From assembly GCA_027452165.1 (NCBI GenBank), contig DAIDGX010000009.1, positions 1-64,000 of the forward strand: DNA of 64,000 nucleotides. Reading direction: 5' to 3'. Every line of letters begins with the position of its first letter. Within the stretch, counting starts at the first letter, position 1. Shown one piece after another: positions 58,920 through 64,000 of the stretch. A program made the translations under genes and the position numbers. The notes beneath the pieces are model-generated. The model was not told the DNA's origin and did no database searches. It worked only from the letters and a program-made list of their open reading frames with translations. Source of the DNA: Vulcanimicrobiota bacterium. GTDB taxonomy: Bacteria; Vulcanimicrobiota; Vulcanimicrobiia; Vulcanimicrobiales; Vulcanimicrobiaceae.

Positions 58920-59717
58920 TTGGTACGTGGCCTGTACACGGCAGCGAGTGGTGCACTCGTTGCACAGAGCATGGTCGATAACGTGGCGAATAACCTCGCT
59001 AACGTCAATACGACCGGCTTCAAAAAGACGTTGTTGCAGATTCAGTCGGCGCCGTCGATGGATATCTACCGCGTTCAGACCGATCCCGGGCAGACGTCGA
59101 AGAGCGCGCTCCCCGGCGTGCCCACGGCACAGTACGTGGGTCGCCTCGGGACCGGCTCGTGGGTGTACGATACGCCGACGAGCTACGAGCAAGGTGCGCT
59201 GCAATCGACGGGCAACCCGCTCGATCTTGCGATCAGCGGAACGAGCAACGCGTTCTTTACCGTTGCCACCCCGAACGGCATTCGCTACACGCGCGACGGC
59301 GAGTTCGTCAAGGATGCGCAGGGCGTGCTGCGGACGCAAGATGGGTTTGCGGTGCTCTCAACGCAGGGCCAGCCGATCACGCTGCAGGGGCAAGGCGACA
59401 TCACGGTCGCGAACGACGGCACGGTGTCTCAGAACGGTTTGCCGCTTGCGCAGTTGCAACTGACCTCGTTCGGCAACCTTCTCAACCTCCGCCCCGAGGG
59501 CGCGAACAATTATGTCGTCTCCGGAAATGCAGGGCCCGCACCCGCAACCGGAGCGAGCGTACAACAGGGCTTTCTCGAGAAGAGCAACGCCAACGTCGTG
59601 CGTTCGATGGTCGATTTGATCACGGCGGAACGCTGGTTCGACGCAAACGAAAAATCCATCAAAACGCAAGACGACGCAACACAGACGGCGATCACGCAAG
59701 TCGCCAAGACGCAATAG
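58920..59717 (+). CDS. flgF: Flagellar basal-body rod protein FlgF
   Basis: The TTG 58920 start is supported by GGAGGT 9 bases upstream and by the conserved opening LVRGLYTAASGALVAQSMVDN. The 265-residue protein has the distal-rod domain NNLANVNTTGFKK and the C-terminal NANVVRSMVDLITAERWFDAN. It is one of two tandem FlgG-type proteins here; the order and shorter sequence identify it as FlgF (proximal rod). It is followed by flgG after 15 bases. Confidence 0.9.
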   Translation: MVRGLYTAASGALVAQSMVDNVANNLANVNTTGFKKTLLQIQSAPSMDIYRVQTDPGQTSKSALPGVPTAQYVGRLGTGSWVYDTPTSYEQGALQSTGNPLDLAISGTSNAFFTVATPNGIRYTRDGEFVKDAQGVLRTQDGFAVLSTQGQPITLQGQGDITVANDGTVSQNGLPLAQLQLTSFGNLLNLRPEGANNYVVSGNAGPAPATGASVQQGFLEKSNANVVRSMVDLITAERWFDANEKSIKTQDDATQTAITQVAKTQ

Positions 59718-59732
59718 GAGCACGTACCTGAT

Positions 59733-60527
59733 ATGATGCGAGCACTCTACACTGCGGCAAGCGGCATGATCGCCCAGCAGTACAACATGGACACGATCTC
59801 CAATAACCTCGCGAACGTCGATACGACGGGTTTTAAGGGCAATCAAGCGCGGTTTCAAGACCTGGTGTACCAGCAGATTCAAGCGCCCGGAACGCCGGTC
59901 GGCGCGACGCTCGTGCCGGTCGGTCAACAGGTCGGCCTCGGCGTGAAGGTGGCATCGTCCGAGAAAATCTTCACCCAAGGCTCGCTGATGCAGACGGGCA
60001 ATCCGCTCGATGTGGCGATCGAAGGAGACGGATTCTTCCAGGTAACGTTGCCCGACGGTACCACGGGCTATACGCGCGACGGTAGCTTCAAAGAAGATGC
60101 GAATGGCTCGATCGTGACCGCGAACGGATACTTCGTCCAGCCGCAGATCACGATTCCGCAAAACGCGATTGCGGTGAACATCGGTCAGGACGGTACGGTT
60201 TCGGCGCAGGTCCCCGGGAGCACGCAACCGCAGACGCTGGGCCAGATCCAACTCGCACGTTTCGTCAATCCGGCCGGCCTCTCGCCGATCAGCGGTAACA
60301 ACATCTATACGCAGACCGCCGCGAGCGGTCCGCCGATCGTGACGACGCCGGGCCTCAACGGCGCGGGCGCGCTTCAGGGCGGCTACCTGGAGAATTCCAA
60401 CGTCCAAGTGGTCAACGAGATCGTCAACATGATCGTCGCGCAACGCGCGTACGAGGCCAACTCGAAGTCGATCGGCGCCGCCGATCAGATGATCGCGACC
60501 GCGGTCAACCTCTCGCCGTTCCAATAG
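59733..60527 (+). CDS. flgG: Flagellar basal-body rod protein FlgG
   Basis: The 264-residue protein starts MMRALYTAASGMIAQQYNMD and has NNLANVDTTGFKGNQARFQ, then the C-terminal GYLENSNVQVVNEIVNMIVAQRAYEANSK typical of FlgG. It forms the distal rod. ATG 59733 and 59736 are both possible. It precedes flgA by 10 bases in the run. Confidence 0.95.
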   Translation: MMRALYTAASGMIAQQYNMDTISNNLANVDTTGFKGNQARFQDLVYQQIQAPGTPVGATLVPVGQQVGLGVKVASSEKIFTQGSLMQTGNPLDVAIEGDGFFQVTLPDGTTGYTRDGSFKEDANGSIVTANGYFVQPQITIPQNAIAVNIGQDGTVSAQVPGSTQPQTLGQIQLARFVNPAGLSPISGNNIYTQTAASGPPIVTTPGLNGAGALQGGYLENSNVQVVNEIVNMIVAQRAYEANSKSIGAADQMIATAVNLSPFQ

Positions 60528-60537
60528 GAGCATAGCC

Positions 60538-61257
60538 ATGCGCATCGCCGCCGTCGCCGCAACCATCGCGCTCGCCGTCCTCGCTTCCGGCGTGCCGATG
60601 GTTGCGCGTGCGCAAATGGCGACGCAGCGAATCCCCGGCGCACGACTGGAGGCGCTCGCCAAGCCGCAACTTGCACGCGTGCATCTGCAGGGCGACGCCG
60701 AGTTGCAGCGCTCGTTTCCGGTGGCCGATCAGATCGTGCCGAGCGGCAAGCTCGCGCTCGTGGTCGGCTCGGCGATCGCATCGCCCTCGTACGTGAACGT
60801 GCCGATCGACATCGACGTCAACGGAACCTTCGTTCGGCAGGTGTTCGTGGGGTATCGCGTGCAGCGGTACGTCCACACCGCGGTTGCCGCGCACGACCTC
60901 GTGCCGGGAACGGTGTTGACGCCGAATGATCTCACCATGGCTCGTATCCCCTGGAACGGCGGCCGGACGAACGGCGAAAACGTGCTGATCGGACGCAAGA
61001 TCCTCTCGGCGGTGCGCAAGGGCGCGCCGATCGCAATCGAGAGTACGCAGGTCAACCAGATCGTCAAGCCTGGCGCCACCGTCGTCATGATCGTCCGCGA
61101 TAACGGCGTTGCCGTCGTTGCCGATGTCGTTGCTCGCACGGGCGGGGGGCTGGGCGAGGGTGTGACCGTCTATAACCCGCAAACGAACAGAACGCTCTCG
61201 GGCACGGTAGTCGGGCCCGACCGCGTCGAACTCAACCTCTCGGGAGACGCACCGTGA
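60538..61257 (+). CDS. flgA: Flagellar P-ring assembly chaperone FlgA
   Basis: The 239-residue protein has a signal peptide (MRIAAVAATIALAVLASGVPM) and a C-terminal SAF domain with HTAVAAHDLVPGTVLTPNDL and LIGRKILSAVRKGAPI. FlgA is a periplasmic chaperone for P-ring (FlgI) assembly. The start ATG 60538 fits a ribosome site TAGGAGC 6 bases before it. Its stop overlaps flgH by GTGA. Confidence 0.92.
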   Translation: MRIAAVAATIALAVLASGVPMVARAQMATQRIPGARLEALAKPQLARVHLQGDAELQRSFPVADQIVPSGKLALVVGSAIASPSYVNVPIDIDVNGTFVRQVFVGYRVQRYVHTAVAAHDLVPGTVLTPNDLTMARIPWNGGRTNGENVLIGRKILSAVRKGAPIAIESTQVNQIVKPGATVVMIVRDNGVAVVADVVARTGGGLGEGVTVYNPQTNRTLSGTVVGPDRVELNLSGDAP

Positions 61258-61847
61258 GAACTCTGATAACGCTCGCCGCGATCGCGGCATTGTTGGTACC
61301 TGGCCTCGCGCAGGCGGATACCCTCTACCAGGCCGCCCCGCCGCCGGCGGGTCCGGGTCATCCCTTGCAACTTGGACCGGACCACCGCGCGCAGCAGATC
61401 GGCGATCTCGTGTACGTTGCATTCGACTTCGCCGCGGCGAACTCGCATACGAACAACTATTCTTCAAATAAGCAAGGCGCGGTGAACGGCGGCAACGGGA
61501 CCGGGCTCTTCGGGCTCCCCTTCGTGCGTCTTTCGAACACCTTTAGCGGTCAATCGACGACATCGACCGCGCAGAGTGCGACGGGCGCCGACTCGTTCAC
61601 TTCGACGATGATGGCGACGGTGACGAACGTGCTGCCAAGCGGTACCCTGCAGATTTCGGGCGACCAGGGCGTCACCGTGAACGGACGCGCGCAGACGCTG
61701 CACATCACGGGGCTGATCCGGCCCGAAGATATCGACAGCACGGACACGGTCCTCTCGTCGCGTGTTGCCGACGTGCACGCCTCGTTCAAGGGGAACGATC
61801 AACAGCATAAGGGCCTGCTCGCGCGGATCGTGAACTGGCTCTTCTAG
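61254..61847 (+). CDS. flgH: Flagellar L-ring protein FlgH, without lipobox
   Basis: The 197-residue protein has the L-ring pattern GDLVYVAFDFAAANSHTNNYSSNK and the C-terminal LHITGLIRPEDIDSTDTVLSSRVADV. FlgH forms the L ring in the outer membrane. The usual lipidated Cys is missing: the signal peptide (residues 1-21) ends in Ala-Asp-Thr rather than a lipobox. The GTG start overlaps flgA. The presence of an L ring implies a diderm envelope. Confidence 0.9.
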   Translation: MRTLITLAAIAALLVPGLAQADTLYQAAPPPAGPGHPLQLGPDHRAQQIGDLVYVAFDFAAANSHTNNYSSNKQGAVNGGNGTGLFGLPFVRLSNTFSGQSTTSTAQSATGADSFTSTMMATVTNVLPSGTLQISGDQGVTVNGRAQTLHITGLIRPEDIDSTDTVLSSRVADVHASFKGNDQQHKGLLARIVNWLF

Positions 61848-61860
61848 GGGAACGACGACG

Positions 61861-62982
61861 ATGACGATGCTCAAGGCGATGGCAGCGATGGTGTTGACGG
61901 TGGCAATTGCCGCCCTGCCCGCGCTTGCCCAAAACACGGGCACGTCGGTACGCGTCAAAGATATTGCCCACGTCCAGGGCGTTACCGGAAACCAACTGGT
62001 GGGATACGGGGTGGTGGTCGGCCTGCAAGGGACCGGCGATTCGACCTCGGTCATCTTCACGAGCCAGACGATCCAGAATATCTTACAGTCATTCGGCTTG
62101 ACGGTTTCGCAGCAGGAAGTGCGCACGCGCGACGTCGCCGCCGTCATCGTCACGGCGACGTTGCCGCCGTTTGCCCACTCGGGCGACAACGTGGACGTCG
62201 ATGTCTCGGCAATGGGCGATGCGACGAGCTTGCAGGGTGGAACCCTCGTGCTCACCGAGTTGCGCGCGGCCAACAACCTCGTCTATGCGACCGCACAAGG
62301 CCCCGTCTCGGTGGGTGGTTTCGTCGCCGGGTTCTCGGGCTCGTCGGTCAATAAGAATTACACCGGCGCCGGACGTATCCCCAACGGTGCGGTGATCGCA
62401 CGCAGCATGGATACCCCGCTGACGAACGGGAACAACGAATTTAACTACGTGCTCACAACGCCCGATTTCAAAACCGCGGCGAATCTAGCCGCCGCGCTCA
62501 ACGCGCACTTCGGTGCGCGCACGGCCCGGGCGACGGACGCCGAGACCGTACATGTAACGCTCCCGCCCGCCTATGCAGGGAACCCCGTACAATTTCTCGC
62601 CGACGCCGACGATATCTCGTTCCATCAGAACGAGACGGCAAAGGTGGTCATGAACGAGCGCACGGGTACGATCGTTTTCGGCGGCGATATCAAACTTGCG
62701 CCCTGCGCGATTGCGCACGGCGATCTCACGATCACGATCGCGACGCAGAATCAAGTTTCGCAGCCGAACCCGCTCGCCAGCGGTCAGACGGCGCTTCAAC
62801 AAAATTCAACGATCCAAGCCTCGGAGAAGGGCCATCAGCTCACCTTCGTCGCCGGCGCAACGACCCTTTCCTCGGTCGTGCGCGCACTTAACGTGCTCGG
62901 CGTCTCGCCTCGTGATTTGATCGCGATCGTGCAGGCGCTACGGCAAGCGGGTTCACTACAAGCAGACCTGGAGATGATCTAG
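61861..62982 (+). CDS. flgI: Flagellar P-ring protein FlgI
   Basis: The 373-residue protein has a signal peptide, the FlgI opening VKDIAHVQGVTGNQLVGYG, VVGLQGTGDSTSV and the sequence DVDVSAMGDATSLQGGTLVLT. It ends with LRALRQAGSLQADLEMI-like residues. FlgI forms the periplasmic P ring around the rod. It lies 13 bases after flgH and 2 bases before flgJ. Confidence 0.96.
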   Translation: MTMLKAMAAMVLTVAIAALPALAQNTGTSVRVKDIAHVQGVTGNQLVGYGVVVGLQGTGDSTSVIFTSQTIQNILQSFGLTVSQQEVRTRDVAAVIVTATLPPFAHSGDNVDVDVSAMGDATSLQGGTLVLTELRAANNLVYATAQGPVSVGGFVAGFSGSSVNKNYTGAGRIPNGAVIARSMDTPLTNGNNEFNYVLTTPDFKTAANLAAALNAHFGARTARATDAETVHVTLPPAYAGNPVQFLADADDISFHQNETAKVVMNERTGTIVFGGDIKLAPCAIAHGDLTITIATQNQVSQPNPLASGQTALQQNSTIQASEKGHQLTFVAGATTLSSVVRALNVLGVSPRDLIAIVQALRQAGSLQADLEMI

Positions 62983-62984
62983 CC

Positions 62985-63332
62985 ATGAGCGATCTATCGA
63001 ACGTCGGCAAGACGCAGGCGCAGCCACTGACGCCGGTTCAGCAAGAAGCGCTCGCGCGATTACACCAGGCAGCGACCAAGCTCGAAGGCGTGTTTTTGCA
63101 GATGGTGATGAGTTCGATGCAAGACACCGTTCCCAAGGATTCGATTTTCGGCAAACAATCCGCCTCGGAATCGACCTGGCAAGGCATGCTCAACGACGAG
63201 CGTGCGCAGGCGATGGCCAAGAGCGGCGCGGTCGGTATCGCGAAGGTGCTCGAGGAGCAACTGCGCAGCCAGGTCCTGGGAGATGCGCAGCGCGAGGCGC
63301 ATGTCCAGGTGGATGGGAGGATTGGACCATGA
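62985..63332 (+). CDS. flgJ: Flagellar rod-binding protein FlgJ (no muramidase domain)
   Basis: The 115-residue protein has only the N-terminal rod-binding domain of FlgJ: KLEGVFLQMVMSSMQDTVPKDSIFG and WQGMLNDERAQAMAKSGAVGIAKVL. It helps cap and assemble the rod. The C-terminal muramidase domain of enterobacterial FlgJ is absent, so a separate cell-wall hydrolase would be needed. It overlaps flgN by four bases (ATGA). Confidence 0.93.
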   Translation: MSDLSNVGKTQAQPLTPVQQEALARLHQAATKLEGVFLQMVMSSMQDTVPKDSIFGKQSASESTWQGMLNDERAQAMAKSGAVGIAKVLEEQLRSQVLGDAQREAHVQVDGRIGP

Positions 63333-63808
63333 ACGATTCGTGGGAAACCTTCATCGCCGTTCTTGGGGACGAGGCCTCGTTGCTCTCGAACGTACACGAC
63401 GCCGCCCAGCGCCTGACGCGAGCGCTCGTGGCGAACGAACTCGACGAGGTCGCCGCAGCGGAGCGCGCGCTCGACGCTGCGCGTCAGGGCTATCAGACAG
63501 CCTCGGCCAAGCGGCGGGGTATGCAGGTGCGCGGCTTCGGCAACCTGACCTTGCGTCAAGTGTGCGCCTATGCGCCACGCAACTTGTGGCCGACGCTCAA
63601 CCAGCGCCTGACCGAACTGACGACCACCTCGATCGCCCTCGGCATTACGAACAACAACAACAAATCGTTGATCATGAGCGGCATGCAGCGTCTGATGAAG
63701 GTGACGTCGGCGTTACAGGCCGCCTCAAACGACGGTCCCCGTACGTACAAGCGTCGCGGTATCGTCGCACCACCGTCGAACAGCGTTCTCGTGAGTAGCA
63801 AAGCATGA
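63329..63808 (+). CDS. flgN: FlgN-like flagellar chaperone
   Basis: This 159-residue helical protein fits FlgN in position (between flgJ and flgK) and style: an N-terminal helix SWETFIAVLGDEASLLSNVHDAAQ and a C-terminal Asn-rich region (GITNNNNKSLIMSGM). FlgN binds the hook-associated proteins FlgK and FlgL before export. Sequence conservation in this family is weak, so the call rests partly on order. The stop overlaps flgK (ATGA). Confidence 0.75.
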   Translation: MNDSWETFIAVLGDEASLLSNVHDAAQRLTRALVANELDEVAAAERALDAARQGYQTASAKRRGMQVRGFGNLTLRQVCAYAPRNLWPTLNQRLTELTTTSIALGITNNNNKSLIMSGMQRLMKVTSALQAASNDGPRTYKRRGIVAPPSNSVLVSSKA

Positions 63809-64000
63809 GCAGTTTTTTCCCGCAGGGTACGTTCTTCGGGCTCGATCTCATGGCGACGTCGCTCCAATCGTTCTCCGTCGCCGAGAACGTGACGAGCGAC
63901 AACATCTCGAACGTGAATACGCCGGGTGCTTCGCGCCAGCAGGTAAACTTCACCGAGGCCCCGCCCATTGCCGGCTCTCCCTTCATGGCAACGCACGTCG
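63805..64000 (+). CDS. flgK: Flagellar hook-associated protein FlgK (5' part)
   Basis: The ATG 63805 overlaps the flgN stop and opens MSSFFPQGTFFGLDLMATSL, then NISNVNTPGASRQQVNF, the typical FlgK N-terminus with the rod/hook motif. The gene runs past the end of the window after 65 residues. FlgK forms the first hook-filament junction. Confidence 0.9.
   Translation, partial: MSSFFPQGTFFGLDLMATSLQSFSVAENVTSDNISNVNTPGASRQQVNFTEAPPIAGSPFMATHV

Overview
This is a GC-rich bacterial chromosome segment with densely packed genes. Many neighbours overlap by 1-11 bases (ATGA, GTGA and TAATG junctions), and GTG and TTG starts are common. The cell is a motile diderm: P-ring and L-ring flagellar genes (flgI, flgH) and two TonB-type proteins imply an outer membrane, and a chemoreceptor and a rod/hook operon imply motility. 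The gene mix (isolated soluble-enzyme clusters, phospholipase C, DUF5069, DUF4239, TGS-less ThrS, flagella) would fit a poorly studied phylum such as Eremiobacterota/Vulcanimicrobiota (WPS-2). That placement is an inference from general impression and was not tested.

Layout. 1-5.8 kb: 3' part of tsaD, a chemoreceptor coupled to a small secreted protein, a frameshifted TPR-sulfotransferase and a His-rich protein ending in a clear intrinsic terminator. 5.9-9.3 kb: a gap full of hairpins, a clan GH-A-like glycoside hydrolase with a hairpin in its leader, and a class C beta-lactamase-like membrane hydrolase. 9.4-13.3 kb (minus): thrS, a proline/threonine-rich lipoprotein and an MFS carboxylate-type transporter, joined by overlapping stop/start codons. 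13.4-18.1 kb: pstS-pstC-pstA without pstB, facing a secreted phospholipase C-type phosphoesterase. 19-25 kb: six tRNAs (Val-GAC, Val-CAC, Asp, Phe, Gly-CCC, Cys) scattered among a thioesterase, a TonB protein, an amino-acid-type binding protein, a dienelactone hydrolase and membrane proteins.

24.9-33 kb (plus): a long run panE-recG-M16 protease-HAD-rsmD-coaD-coiled coil. 33-41 kb: HutD, a DUF2249-Crp regulator, thiolase and TlpA, facing a minus-strand acyl-CoA operon (hbd, enoyl-CoA hydratase, desaturase), then phoU and a class V aminotransferase. 43-50 kb: a tightly overlapping run carrying molybdopterin genes (moaD, moaE, MoeB-rhodanese, moaA) interleaved with a hydrolase, an aldo/keto reductase and queG. 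50-57 kb: an ECF sigma factor followed by a zinc-finger/TM/TonB fusion, two ATP-grasp or acetyltransferase genes, a cytochrome c lipoprotein, a photolyase and an ABC exporter.

57.4-64 kb: a flagellar rod/ring operon, flgB-flgC-fliE then flgF-flgG-flgA-flgH-flgI-flgJ-flgN-flgK (cut by the window end). A hairpin and a sigma-28-like promoter lie between the two halves.

The most unusual points are the anti-sigma/TonB fusion, the hairpin array at 5934-6081, the sigma-28-like promoter whose -35 core sits in a hairpin loop upstream of flgF, the DUF2249-Crp fusion, and the frameshifted sulfotransferase. No CRISPR array, integrase, transposase or rRNA gene was seen.
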